Under the pieces are notes generated by a model. It did no database searches and had not been told where the DNA came from. It saw only the letters and a program-made list of their open reading frames with translations. The position numbers and the translations under genes were made by a program. Positions 33,227 to 42,020 of a DNA stretch of 64,000 nt are shown here, in pieces; the first letter of the stretch is position 1; the number at the start of each line of letters is the position of its first letter. The stretch comes from NCEH01 sp043195095 (GTDB lineage: Bacteria; Pseudomonadota; Alphaproteobacteria; Rhizobiales; Xanthobacteraceae), in NCBI RefSeq assembly GCF_043195095.1, contig NZ_JBAFWN010000004.1. One strand, 5' to 3'.

Positions 33227-34522
33227 TTAAAATGCACGCGGCAGCAGCCGGCGCAGCACCAAAGTGGTGCCGATCGCGCCCTGGGCGATGAAGATCGCGG
33301 TGAGCACCGCCGCACCCGTCATGCCGAACAGCGGGATCAGCACCGCGCCCAGCAGGCAGCAGGTGGCGAGCTGGGCGGTGTTGAGCCAGCGCAGCACGCC
33401 GCCGTGGCCCGTCATGGCGAGCACGATGTCCTGGCACGGCAGCAGGCAGTTCACCAATTGCCCCACGCCCATGATGACGAGCGCGGTGGAGGCGCTCTCG
33501 AAGCCGGGGCCGATGAGGTGCAGCACCTGGGCGGGAAAGATCATCATGGCCGCGATCACCGGAATGCCGCACAGCGCCACCACCGCGCGCACGCGCCGGT
33601 TGAGCGTGCGCAGCGCGTCCCATTCCCCGCGCCGGTGCAGCGCCGCGAACGAGGGCGCGGCGATGGTGCCGATGGAGATGATCACCACCCAGATCAGCAT
33701 GGAAATGCGGTTGGCGACCGAGAAGGCGCCAACATCCGACGCGCTCGCGAACACGCCGAGCACCAGCACGGGAATCGAGTTCAGCGACACCTGCACCACT
33801 TCCACCACGCCGAGCGGGAAGGCGGTGCGCCACAACGCGGGCAGCACCTCTTCCGGCGGATCGTCCGGGGAGGGGGTGTGCAGCGGCCCCTTATGGCGCA
33901 GGATCAGATAGAGGCCGACCAGGGTGGCGGCGAGGTTCGCCGCGCCCAGCGCCAGCAGCATGCCGTTCAGCGAGGTGATGCCGGCGGCGACGGCGGCCAG
34001 GGTCAGCACCGGCCACAGGCCGTTCTGGATGAATTGCGCAGCGACCCCGCGGTTGAGGCCGGAGAGGGCGTGGCCGATGACGATGCACAGCGTCTGCGGC
34101 AGGATCACCGCCGCCGAGACGGCGAGCGGCAGGCCGAGATCCGGCTCGCCGAACACATGGGTGGACAGGGGATGGGCGAACAGCACCGTGAGGGCGGTGG
34201 CGAGCGCGCCGCCCAAGGTGGCCCAGCCGACACCGGTGAACAGGGCGAGGCGCGCCTGCGCCTCCTTGCCCAGGGCGAGCTCGGCTGCCATGTGGCGGAT
34301 GATCGCCTTCTCGAACCCGGCCCGCGCGACCGTGGAGATGAGGCCGATCCAGGTGATGCAGAGAAAGAACAGGCCGGCCTCGTGCGCCCCGAGGATGCGC
34401 GCCGCGATCATATAGAGGCCGAGCTTGCCCACCAGCTCCATGCCGCGTACCACCAGCGCCGCCGCATAGGCCGAATAGGTCGAGATCAGCTGGGGCGTCA
34501 GAAGGCTGCGAAGGGGCTTCAT
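33227..34522 (-). CDS. Wzx-like polysaccharide flippase (MOP superfamily)
   Basis: The 431-residue protein has about twelve to fourteen hydrophobic helices. It has an early basic/Gly pattern (KLGLYMIAARILGAHEAGLFFL) like polysaccharide biosynthesis proteins of the MOP superfamily. It would flip the lipid-linked repeat unit to the periplasmic face for polymerisation. It lies upstream of the Wzc-like gene, with 200 bases between, on the same strand. The ATG at 34522 is divergent from a small exported protein gene. Confidence 0.85.
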   Translation of the reverse strand: MKPLRSLLTPQLISTYSAYAAALVVRGMELVGKLGLYMIAARILGAHEAGLFFLCITWIGLISTVARAGFEKAIIRHMAAELALGKEAQARLALFTGVGWATLGGALATALTVLFAHPLSTHVFGEPDLGLPLAVSAAVILPQTLCIVIGHALSGLNRGVAAQFIQNGLWPVLTLAAVAAGITSLNGMLLALGAANLAATLVGLYLILRHKGPLHTPSPDDPPEEVLPALWRTAFPLGVVEVVQVSLNSIPVLVLGVFASASDVGAFSVANRISMLIWVVIISIGTIAAPSFAALHRRGEWDALRTLNRRVRAVVALCGIPVIAAMMIFPAQVLHLIGPGFESASTALVIMGVGQLVNCLLPCQDIVLAMTGHGGVLRWLNTAQLATCCLLGAVLIPLFGMTGAAVLTAIFIAQGAIGTTLVLRRLLPRAF

Positions 34523-34626
34523 GCTCTTGTCGCGTCCGCGGTTCGGGGATCAAGGTGCGGCGTGTCGGCGCGCGCGGCAGGCTCTATGATGCCGGTGTGC
34601 GGGGCCAGAGGGAGATTGTCCAGGCC

Positions 34627-35112
34627 ATGGGAGCCGAACGCCACGCCTTTGCGATTGTGTTTTTCAGCAAAGCCCGATTCAGCAAGGCCCGAACGGCGGC
34701 GTTTCGCTTGTGCTGCGCATGGGCGCTGTGCGCCGCCGCCAGGGGCTTCATGCTCGGCGCCATGGCCATCGCTTGGTCGCAGCCGGTCTTCGCGCAATCG
34801 AGCAGCAATGTTCCGGGCCAGGGGAGCCTGGACGCCGAGATCGACCCGTTTCCCTATGATCCGCGCCTGGAGATCCGCACGTATTTGCAGAACCATCTGC
34901 CGAGCCTCTGGTGGGCCAACGAGCCGGAATACGGTCTCGGTGTGTTTACCGTGACGATTCATGTTCCGGTGAACTGGCGCGGCAATCCCACATCGGCGCT
35001 TCAGCAATTGTGCCCGCAGGCGAATAGCACAATTTGGCAGGGCATCAAACGCCTTGAACTCCAGCCCTTTTACAAGAATGCCATGTGGCCGGGCGTGGTC
35101 TGCCGGCCCTAA
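34627..35112 (+). CDS. Small exported protein of unknown function
   Basis: I do not recognise this 161-residue protein. Residues 20-57 form a long Ala/Cys-rich hydrophobic region ending AQPVFAQSSS-like (WSQPVFAQS), a plausible signal-peptide end. The mature part of about 105 residues is rich in Trp, Pro and Tyr and has two cysteines (QQLCPQ and VVCRP) that could pair. It lies between the flippase and an FkbM methyltransferase, so a role in exopolysaccharide export or modification is possible but unsupported. An internal ATG at 34750 would give a shorter, more usual signal peptide. Confidence 0.5.
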   Translation: MGAERHAFAIVFFSKARFSKARTAAFRLCCAWALCAAARGFMLGAMAIAWSQPVFAQSSSNVPGQGSLDAEIDPFPYDPRLEIRTYLQNHLPSLWWANEPEYGLGVFTVTIHVPVNWRGNPTSALQQLCPQANSTIWQGIKRLELQPFYKNAMWPGVVCRP

Positions 35113-35183
35113 CGGCTTTGGTCTCATAATACCTCAATACATGTGGACTTTTACCCAAATGTGGAACGTGGGTAGGAAGCGGC

Positions 35184-36074
35184 GTGAAATTCTGTAACGT
35201 AGTTCAAGGGTTCGTGGGAAGCCGTATCGACCGGGGGGTGTGCGTGCTGTCGGAATTGAAATCGCTCGGCGAGACCCATCTGCCTCACGTTTACGCCAAA
35301 GCGTGTGATCTGTTCGACCGCAAGGTAGCGCGCAACCCGCACAATGAGGTCAATCTCCTGCCGTTGCTTGTCAATGCGGGCGAAACGGCCTGCGATATTG
35401 GCGCCAACCATGGGCTTTTTACATTTTTTCTGCTGCAGCAGAACGTGCGCGTGCTGGCGTTCGAGCCCAATCCCCGCCTGGTGCGCATCCTGCGCCATCG
35501 CTTTCCCGACGCCATCCGGCGCGGCGACCTGCGGCTGTTCGACTGCGCCTTGAGCGATGCGGAAGGGCAGGCCACCCTTCACGTGCCCAAGGGCTTTTCT
35601 CCGCTCGCGACGCTGGACGGCGCGCTGGTGACGGCGGATGTGGAGATGGACACGATCGCGGTGCCCTTGCAGCGGCTGGATGCGGTGGTGCGCGAGGAGG
35701 TCGCCTTCATCAAGCTGGACGTGGAGGGCCACGAGGCGCGGGTGCTGCTGGGCGCGGACCATCTGCTGCGCGCAACCCTTCCAACCTTGCTGGTGGAGGC
35801 GGAGGAACGCCACCGGCCGGGCGCCGTCGCCTCGGTGGACGCGCTTCTCGCACCCATGGGCTATGCCGGCCTGTTCTTCGTGAACGGCGCGCCGCACCCG
35901 CTGTCCGCCTTTGACATGCAGCGGCACCAGCGCCGCGCCGCGCTCAATGCCGCCGGCACGAAAGTGCTGCCGGGCCAGACCTATATCAATAATTTCGTGT
36001 TCGTCGCCCGTGCCGAGGCGAAGGCGCGGCTGGCGGCGCGCTGGCCGGATCTTGGGCCTGGCTTCGGGCTCTGA
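35184..36074 (+). CDS. FkbM-family methyltransferase
   Basis: The 296-residue protein has the SAM-binding motif ETACDIGANHGLFTF, VLAFEPNPRL and the FkbM signature VAFIKLDVEGHEARV. It is only distantly similar to the FkbM protein at 26.7 kb. It probably O-methylates a sugar of the surface polysaccharide. GTG 35184 follows AGGAAG; GTG 35238 is another possible start. It is the last plus-strand gene of the exopolysaccharide region. Confidence 0.82.
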   Translation: MKFCNVVQGFVGSRIDRGVCVLSELKSLGETHLPHVYAKACDLFDRKVARNPHNEVNLLPLLVNAGETACDIGANHGLFTFFLLQQNVRVLAFEPNPRLVRILRHRFPDAIRRGDLRLFDCALSDAEGQATLHVPKGFSPLATLDGALVTADVEMDTIAVPLQRLDAVVREEVAFIKLDVEGHEARVLLGADHLLRATLPTLLVEAEERHRPGAVASVDALLAPMGYAGLFFVNGAPHPLSAFDMQRHQRRAALNAAGTKVLPGQTYINNFVFVARAEAKARLAARWPDLGPGFGL

Positions 36075-36201
36075 GCGCGCGCCGCGGGCCGACGCCGCGC
36101 CTGGTACGCGACGGGTATCATTTTGACGGCCGCGCCGGTTGGCATATGCCTGTCACCGCGCTATCAGGTCCAGGCGAAGCCCCTCTCCCAGCGAGATTCT
36201 C

Positions 36202-36870
36202 ATGTCGGATCGTGCAGCGCCTCCCGCCTCCCGTCCTTCCACGACCCTCGGCCGGCCGCGCTCAGGATCCGCCAAGCTGCTGGCAGGGCTCGTTTTTCTT
36301 GGCCTGACAGGTCAGGCTCTGGCGCAGAGCAGCGCGCCTGCCGGCGCCCCGCCCGCCCAGGCGGCACCGAAGAAGCCGGCGCCCGCCAAGCCCGCCGCGC
36401 CGGCGCCCGCCGCCGCTGCCGACGACGCTCCGAGCCGCACCTCCGCCACCTATGAGGATTGGGTGGTGCGCTGTGAACGCCCGGAAGGGGCGACGGCAAA
36501 GGTGTGCGAAGTTTCCCAGACGCTGCAAATCGGCGACAAGCAGCAAGGCTTGGTGGCGCAGATCGCGTTCGGTCGCCTGAAGGCGGATACGCCGCTTCTG
36601 CTGGTGCTGCAATTGCCGGCCGGGGTGTGGCTGCCGGCCGGCGCCCGCTTCACCTATGACGAGAAGGCCAAGCCGGTCGCCCTGTCCTATAAGTTCTGCA
36701 TCCGCGCCTGCATCGCCGATATCGAGCTGAGCGCCGCGGACGCTGCCGCCCTCGCCGGCGCGAAGGGCAGCGGGAAGCTGGAGTTCCAGGATCGCTCCCA
36801 GACCCCGATCTCGCTTCCGATTTCCTTCAACGGCCTCGCCACCGCTTTGGCGGCCCGCGACAAGATGTAA
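36202..36870 (+). CDS. Invasion-associated locus B (IalB) family exported protein
   Basis: The 222-residue protein has a signal sequence (AKLLAGLVFLGLTGQALAQ), then an Ala/Pro/Lys-rich linker of about 35 residues. The IalB core follows: TYEDWVVRCE, CEVSQTLQI, a pair of cysteines in FCIRACIADIEL, and the terminal LPISFNGLATALAA. The family is periplasmic and widespread in Hyphomicrobiales. Despite the name its function is poorly known outside Bartonella. The start at 36202 is chosen because the upstream ORF extension has no ribosome site. Confidence 0.88.
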   Translation: MSDRAAPPASRPSTTLGRPRSGSAKLLAGLVFLGLTGQALAQSSAPAGAPPAQAAPKKPAPAKPAAPAPAAAADDAPSRTSATYEDWVVRCERPEGATAKVCEVSQTLQIGDKQQGLVAQIAFGRLKADTPLLLVLQLPAGVWLPAGARFTYDEKAKPVALSYKFCIRACIADIELSAADAAALAGAKGSGKLEFQDRSQTPISLPISFNGLATALAARDKM

Positions 36871-36892
36871 AAAAACCTCTTTGAATTGAAGG

Positions 36893-36918
36893 GCCTGCGG
36901 CTGAAATCCGCCGCAGGC
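36893..36918 (+). terminator. Hairpin after the IalB-family gene
   Basis: A perfect 9-bp stem GCCTGCGGC / GCCGCAGGC with an 8-base loop lies 22 bases after the stop codon. There is no T-run, so it is only a possible terminator. Confidence 0.5.
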
Positions 36919-36949
36919 GCCGCCGCCTTGGAAGGTTTCGATTTTATTT

Positions 36950-36973
36950 CTGACGATTTATGATATTCGTCAG
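36950..36973. promoter_or_regulatory. TetR operator 1 (upstream of the regulator gene)
   Basis: CTGACGA-N10-TCGTCAG is a perfect 7-bp inverted repeat ending 26 bases before the regulator's start. The same arrangement recurs before the efflux operon at 37654, so it is probably the autoregulatory site. Confidence 0.75.
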
Positions 36974-36999
36974 TTCATGAGACAAGAAGGCGAAGCCCG

Positions 37000-37611
37000 G
37001 TGAGCGTGCGGCAGAAGGAAACGGCGGAGGAAACCCGCGAGCGGATCGCTATCGTGGCGGAAGAATTGTTCCGCCGCATGGGTTTCGCCAAGACCGCGGT
37101 GGCGGATATCGCCGCCGAGCTGGATATGTCGGCGGCGAACGTCTACCGCTTCTTTCCCTCCAAGAACGCCATCGTCGAGACCATCTGCAACCGCTGCCTG
37201 GCGGAGATGGAGGCGCAGATCTCCGCCGTGGTGCGATCCCCGTTCCCGGCGGCCCAGCGGATCGAGCAGGTGTTCGCGGCCATCCACCAGTATCATCGCG
37301 AGAATTTCCTGGCCGATCGGCGCGTCCACGACATGGTCTTGGTGGCGATCGAGCACAATTGGACGGCGATCGCGGCCCATAAGGAGCGCATCCGGCACTA
37401 TATCGCCGGCCTGCTGCGCGAGGGCATCACCGAGGGCGTATTCGAGCCGCATGATGTCGATCACGTCAGCGCCATCCTGCTCGGCGCCTGTATTCGGTTT
37501 TGCCACCCCATCCTTGTGGCGCAAAGTATCGACGAGGATCTCGAGGAACAGTCGCGCGAGACCGTGCGGTTTCTGCTGCGCGCCGTCGAGGTGAACCGCC
37601 GGCCCTTGTGA
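37000..37611 (+). CDS. TetR-family transcriptional regulator of the adjacent RND efflux operon
   Basis: The 203-residue protein begins with a TetR helix-turn-helix: TRERIAIVAEELFRRMGF, then VADIAAELDMSAANVYRFFPSK. The C-terminal ligand domain is variable, with a TetR_C-like helix bundle (HYIAGLLREGITEGVFEP). It uses a GTG start. Matching palindromes lie before it and before the efflux genes, with the same 10-base spacer. This strongly suggests repression of both its own gene and the RND pump, relieved by a pump substrate. Confidence 0.9.
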   Translation: MSVRQKETAEETRERIAIVAEELFRRMGFAKTAVADIAAELDMSAANVYRFFPSKNAIVETICNRCLAEMEAQISAVVRSPFPAAQRIEQVFAAIHQYHRENFLADRRVHDMVLVAIEHNWTAIAAHKERIRHYIAGLLREGITEGVFEPHDVDHVSAILLGACIRFCHPILVAQSIDEDLEEQSRETVRFLLRAVEVNRRPL

Positions 37612-37653
37612 GTGCGTGTTCTGTCAGTCGGGGCGCGTTCGTGCGGCCTTTTT

Positions 37654-37677
37654 CTGACGAAAGTTGAAAATCGTTAG
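37654..37677. promoter_or_regulatory. TetR operator 2 (upstream of the efflux operon)
   Basis: CTGACGA-N10-TCGTTAG differs in one base from the perfect palindrome at 36950. It lies 36 bases before the membrane-fusion protein gene, in the intergenic gap after the regulator. Confidence 0.75.
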
Positions 37678-37713
37678 TGGTGAGTCGTAACTCTTTAGCT
37701 TGGAACAGAAGCC

Positions 37714-38805
37714 ATGTTGTCCGCCCGCCACATCCTGGCCGGCGCCGCCCTGCTGGGCAGTGCCTTTCTTCTTTCCGCCTGCGGAGATCCCGCTCCGGCT
37801 GAGCAGGCGGGTCCGCCGCCCCGCCCGGTGCAGGTGATGACCGTGACCCTGCGCCCGGTCGAGGCCGACAAGACCTTCGTCGGCGTGGTGCGGCCGCGCT
37901 GGGAAATCGACCTCTCCTTCCGGGTTGCCGGCAAGGTGTCGCAGCGCCTCGTGGAAGTCGGACAAAGGGTGAAGGCGGGCGATGTCATCGCGCGGCTCGA
38001 CCCCGAGGATTTCAAGCTCGAACTCGGCAGCGCCGAAGCGGAACTTGCCGCCGCCCAGGCCAATCTCGCCCAGACCTCCGCCGAGGATGGGCGCTATCGC
38101 ACGCTTCTCGCGCGTGGCTTTGCCTCCAACGCCGATCTCGATCGCAAATCGGTGGCCAAGGAAGAGGCGGTGGGCCGCCTGGAGCGCGCCAAGCGCGCGC
38201 TGGATCTTGCCCGCAACAAGCTCGCCTATTCCGATCTTCTGTCGACCGCCGACGGCGTCGTCTCCTTCACCGCCGCCGAACCGGGCCAGGTCGTGACCGC
38301 CGGGCAGACGGTGGCCCGCGTCGCGCGGCTGGACGAGAAGGAAGCGCTTGTGGCGCTGCCGGAAACCGCGCTCGCGGACGCCCGCAGCGCCGATGCCACC
38401 GTGACCCTCTGGGCCGCCCCCGATCGCAAGATCAAGGCGCGCCTGCGCGAGCTCTCGCCTCAGCCGGACACCGCGAGCCGCACCTATCCCGCGCGCTTCA
38501 CCTTGGAGAATGTGGACGACACCGTCGCCCTGGGCATGACCGCCACCGTCCTGCTGCGGCCGGCGGGTACGAAGGAGGTCGCTCGCCTGCCGCTCTCCGC
38601 CGTGTTCGATCGCGGCAGCGGACCGCATGTCTATGTGGTCGATCCCAAGACCAAGACGCTGATCGCGCGGCCGGTGGAGGTCTCCGGCTATGCGGCCGAT
38701 GCGGCATTTGTGTCGCAGGGCGTGTCCGATGGCGATCAAGTGGTGACCATGGGCGCGCAGACGCTGGAGCCGGGGCGGCTCGTGCGCACCGTCGCGGCCA
38801 ACTGA
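37714..38805 (+). CDS. RND efflux membrane-fusion (periplasmic adaptor) lipoprotein
   Basis: The 363-residue protein has a lipoprotein signal (LLGSAFLLSAC, lipobox LSAC). Then follow the adaptor domains in order: a beta-strand and lipoyl half (ISFRVAGKV-like: LSFRVAGKVSQRLVEVGQRV), a coiled-coil hairpin (LGSAEAELAAAQANLAQ...LERAKRALDLARNKL), the second lipoyl half and a beta-barrel. It links the inner-membrane pump to an outer-membrane channel. No TolC-like gene is nearby, so a channel encoded elsewhere is presumed. It is 10 bases from the pump gene. Confidence 0.92.
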   Translation: MLSARHILAGAALLGSAFLLSACGDPAPAEQAGPPPRPVQVMTVTLRPVEADKTFVGVVRPRWEIDLSFRVAGKVSQRLVEVGQRVKAGDVIARLDPEDFKLELGSAEAELAAAQANLAQTSAEDGRYRTLLARGFASNADLDRKSVAKEEAVGRLERAKRALDLARNKLAYSDLLSTADGVVSFTAAEPGQVVTAGQTVARVARLDEKEALVALPETALADARSADATVTLWAAPDRKIKARLRELSPQPDTASRTYPARFTLENVDDTVALGMTATVLLRPAGTKEVARLPLSAVFDRGSGPHVYVVDPKTKTLIARPVEVSGYAADAAFVSQGVSDGDQVVTMGAQTLEPGRLVRTVAAN

Positions 38806-38815
38806 GGGGGCGGGG

Positions 38816-41800
38816 ATGGAAAGCTTCAATCTCTCGCGCTGGGCCATCACCCATCGCACCCTCACCCTGTTCGCGATCCTCATGCTGGCCGCGGCCGGCA
38901 CCTTCGCTTATTTCAATCTCGGGCGGGCGGAAGATCCCTCCTTCACCATCAAGGTCATGGTGGTGAATGCCGTGTGGCCGGGCGCCACCTCCACCGAGAT
39001 GGAGGAGCAGGTCGCCGATCCCATCGAGAAGAAGCTCCAGGCCCTGCCGCATCTCGACCGGGTGGAAAGCTATTCGCGCCCCGGCGTCACCTTCATCCAG
39101 ATCTATCTCGCCGATTCCACCCAGGCGAAGGATGTGAAGGAGCTCTGGTACCAGGTTCGCAAGAAGGTGGGGGACGTGAAGGCGAACCTGCCCTCCGGCG
39201 TGATCGGCCCGTTCTTCGACGATGAATATGGAGACGTCTATTCCGCCCTTTACATGCTCAGCGGCAAGAATGTCGCCCCGGCCGAGCTGAAGCGACAGGC
39301 CGAGATCATCCGCCAGGACCTGCTGCGGGTGCAGAATGTGGAAAAGGTGGATCTGGTGGGCGAGCGGCCCGAGCGGATCTATATCGAATTCAGCCACGCG
39401 CGCCTTGCCACCCTCGGCATCACGCCCCAGCAGATCTTCGACAGCGTCGCGCGGCAGAATGCGGTGGTCTCCGGCGGTGCCATCGACACCAATGCGGACC
39501 GTGTGAACCTGCGCATCACCGGCGCATTCTCCGGCGTGGATGCCATCGCGGCCGTGCCGGTGGCGGCGGGCAATGCCGTGTTCCGCCTGGGCGACGTCGC
39601 GACCGTGCGGCGCGGCTATGAGGACCCGCCGAGCTTCCTGGTGCGGCAGAACGGGGATGCCGCCGTGGGCATCGGCGTTTCCATGTCGGCCGGCGCCAAC
39701 ATCCTCACCCTCGGGGAAAACCTCAAGGTCGCCATGGACAAGGCGATCCGCGAATTGCCAGTGGGCATCGACGTGACGCAGGTGGCCGACCAGCCCCACA
39801 TTGTCGGGGAATCCGTGGGCGAATTCCTCCACACCTTCGCCGAGGCGCTGGTGATCGTGCTGGTGGTCTCCTTCCTCTCGCTCGGCTTTCGCACCGGCAT
39901 CGTGGTGGCGCTCTCCGTGCCGCTGGTGCTCGCCATCGTGTTCCTGGTGATGTTCTCCTCAGGGATGGACCTGCATCGCATCACCCTCGGCGCGCTCATC
40001 ATCGCGCTTGGCCTGCTGGTGGACGATGCCATCATCGCCATCGAGATGATGGTGGTGAAGATGGAGGAGGGGCTCGACCGCGCGAGCGCGGCCACCTTCG
40101 CCTGGCATTCCACCGCCTTTCCCATGCTCACCGGCACGCTGGTGACGGCGGCAGGTTTCTTGCCGGTGGGCTTTGCGAAATCGAGCGCTGGCGAATATGC
40201 CGGCGGCATCTTCTGGATCGTCGGCATCGCGCTGATCGCCTCCTGGTTCGTGGCGGTGATCTTCACGCCCTATCTCGGCTACATGCTGCTGCCCACCTTC
40301 AAGGTGCACGCCCATGGCGAGGCGCATGACGGGCGGCTGTATCGCTTGCTGCGCGGGCTGCTGAATTTCTGCCTGCGCCACCGCTTCGCGGTGATCGCCA
40401 CCACCTTCGCTTTGTTCGCGGTGTCCATCGCCGGGTTCGGGCTGGTGCAGCAGCAATTTTTCCCGACCTCAACGCGGCCGGAGCTGTTCTTGGAAATGCG
40501 CCTGCCGGAAGGCACCTCCATCAAGGTGACCGAGGCGACGGCGAAGAAGGCCGAGGCCATGGTGGAGGGCGACCCCGACATTGCCACCGCCACCACCTAT
40601 GTGGGCCAGGGCACGCCGCGCTTCTGGCTCGGCCTGAACCCGGTTCTGCCCAATCCCAATTTCGCCGAGGTGGTGATCGTCGCGAAGGATATCGAGGCCC
40701 GCGAGCGCATCAAGGCGCGGCTGGAAAAGCAGATCGCGGACGGCGCGCTCAGCGAGGCGCGGGTGCGCGTGGATCGCTTCGTATTCGGCCCGCCGGTGGG
40801 CTTCCCGGTGAATTTCCGCGTCATCGGGCCGGACCCGCAGAAGGTGCGCGAGATCGCCGAGCAAGTGCGCGTGGTGATGGCGGGCGATCCGGCGCTGATT
40901 GATCCGCATCTCAATTGGGGCGAGCGGGTGAAATCCGTGACGCTCCAGGTGGACCAGGACCGGGCGCGCGCGCTCGGCACCACGCCGCGGGATGTCGCCG
41001 AGACCTTGCAGACCCTGCTTTCCGGCTACACCGTGACCCAGCACCGCGAAGGCAATCTGCTGATCGACGTGGTGGCGCGTGCGGTGCCGCAGGAGCGGGC
41101 GGACCTTCAGGATCTCGCGGGTCTCACGGTGAGCTCGCGCAACGGGGTCGCCGTCCCGCTGGGGCAGGTGGCGCGCATCGTCTATGATTCCGAGGAGCCG
41201 ATCCTGTGGCGGCGGGACCGCGACCTGGTGCTGACCGTGCGGGCTGACGTGAAGGACGGCATCCAGCCGCCCGATGTCACCACCCGCCTCTTGCCCAAGC
41301 TCGCCGCCATCAAGGCGAGCCTGCCGCCCGAATATCGCATCGAGACGGGCGGCGCGATCGAGGAGAGCGTGAAGGCGAACAAGGCGCTGGCGGCGGTGTT
41401 CCCGATCATGATCGTGGCCATGCTGACCTTGCTGATGATCCAGCTGCAGAGCTTCTCGCGCCTCGCGTTGGTGCTCTGCACCGCGCCTTTGGGCGTGATC
41501 GGCGCCACCTGGGCGCTGCTGGTGGCCAACAAGCCGTTCGGCTTCGTGGCGCTGCTGGGGCTGATCGCGCTCGCCGGCATGATCATGCGCAACACGGTGA
41601 TCCTGGTGGACCAGATCGACACCGACATCAAGGCCGGCCACGCGCCGGGGCAAGCGGTGGTGGACGCCACCTTGCGCCGCGCGCGCCCGGTGGTGCTGAC
41701 CGCGCTCGCGGCGGTGCTCGGCATGATCCCGCTCGCCGGGAGCGCTTTCTGGGGGCCCATGGCCATCACCATCATGGGCGGGCTTCTGGTGGCCACCGCT

Positions 41801-41935
41801 TTGACCCTGCTGGTGGTGCCGGCGCTTTATGCCGCCTTCTTCCGGGTGAAGGTGCTGGCGCCGGAGGCGGGGCATGCCGAACCGCAGGCGCAGGCCGGAG
41901 ACGGGGCCGGGCATGGGGCGGGAGCGCCCGCGTGA
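38816..41935 (+). CDS. RND-family efflux transporter (AcrB-like)
   Basis: The 1039-residue protein has the usual RND length and layout: an N-terminal helix, two large periplasmic loops and two six-helix membrane halves. The motif LGLLVDDAIIAIEMMVVKMEE is the helix-4 motif; its paired aspartates relay protons. The sequence most resembles the heavy-metal/drug pumps of the HAE family without an extra outer-membrane protein. The end is Ala/Gly/His-rich. It is the last gene of the TetR-controlled operon; the toxin-like gene follows after an 85-base gap. Confidence 0.93.
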   Translation: MESFNLSRWAITHRTLTLFAILMLAAAGTFAYFNLGRAEDPSFTIKVMVVNAVWPGATSTEMEEQVADPIEKKLQALPHLDRVESYSRPGVTFIQIYLADSTQAKDVKELWYQVRKKVGDVKANLPSGVIGPFFDDEYGDVYSALYMLSGKNVAPAELKRQAEIIRQDLLRVQNVEKVDLVGERPERIYIEFSHARLATLGITPQQIFDSVARQNAVVSGGAIDTNADRVNLRITGAFSGVDAIAAVPVAAGNAVFRLGDVATVRRGYEDPPSFLVRQNGDAAVGIGVSMSAGANILTLGENLKVAMDKAIRELPVGIDVTQVADQPHIVGESVGEFLHTFAEALVIVLVVSFLSLGFRTGIVVALSVPLVLAIVFLVMFSSGMDLHRITLGALIIALGLLVDDAIIAIEMMVVKMEEGLDRASAATFAWHSTAFPMLTGTLVTAAGFLPVGFAKSSAGEYAGGIFWIVGIALIASWFVAVIFTPYLGYMLLPTFKVHAHGEAHDGRLYRLLRGLLNFCLRHRFAVIATTFALFAVSIAGFGLVQQQFFPTSTRPELFLEMRLPEGTSIKVTEATAKKAEAMVEGDPDIATATTYVGQGTPRFWLGLNPVLPNPNFAEVVIVAKDIEARERIKARLEKQIADGALSEARVRVDRFVFGPPVGFPVNFRVIGPDPQKVREIAEQVRVVMAGDPALIDPHLNWGERVKSVTLQVDQDRARALGTTPRDVAETLQTLLSGYTVTQHREGNLLIDVVARAVPQERADLQDLAGLTVSSRNGVAVPLGQVARIVYDSEEPILWRRDRDLVLTVRADVKDGIQPPDVTTRLLPKLAAIKASLPPEYRIETGGAIEESVKANKALAAVFPIMIVAMLTLLMIQLQSFSRLALVLCTAPLGVIGATWALLVANKPFGFVALLGLIALAGMIMRNTVILVDQIDTDIKAGHAPGQAVVDATLRRARPVVLTALAAVLGMIPLAGSAFWGPMAITIMGGLLVATALTLLVVPALYAAFFRVKVLAPEAGHAEPQAQAGDGAGHGAGAPA

Positions 41936-41959
41936 TGGGTTCGGACAAATAGGAATAAA

Positions 41960-41988
41960 TTGACAATAGGAATTTGATCCTTTAAACC
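41960..41988 (+). promoter_or_regulatory. Possible promoter of the toxin-like gene
   Basis: A perfect -35 box TTGACA (41960-41965) is followed by TTTAAA (15 bases) or TAAACC (17 bases). The spacing is imperfect for either, so confidence is low. Confidence 0.4.
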
Positions 41989-42012
41989 CATGCGCGAGCA
42001 TTTGCGCATGGG
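41987..42012 (+). promoter_or_regulatory. Leader hairpin abutting the ribosome site of the toxin-like gene
   Basis: CCCATGCGC / GCGCATGGG (41987-41995, 42004-42012) form a perfect 9-bp stem with an 8-base loop. It ends directly against AGGGGG, the ribosome-binding site of the gene starting at 42021. Folding may limit translation. Its left arm also overlaps the presumed -10 region. Confidence 0.7.
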
Positions 42013-42020
42013 AGGGGGAT

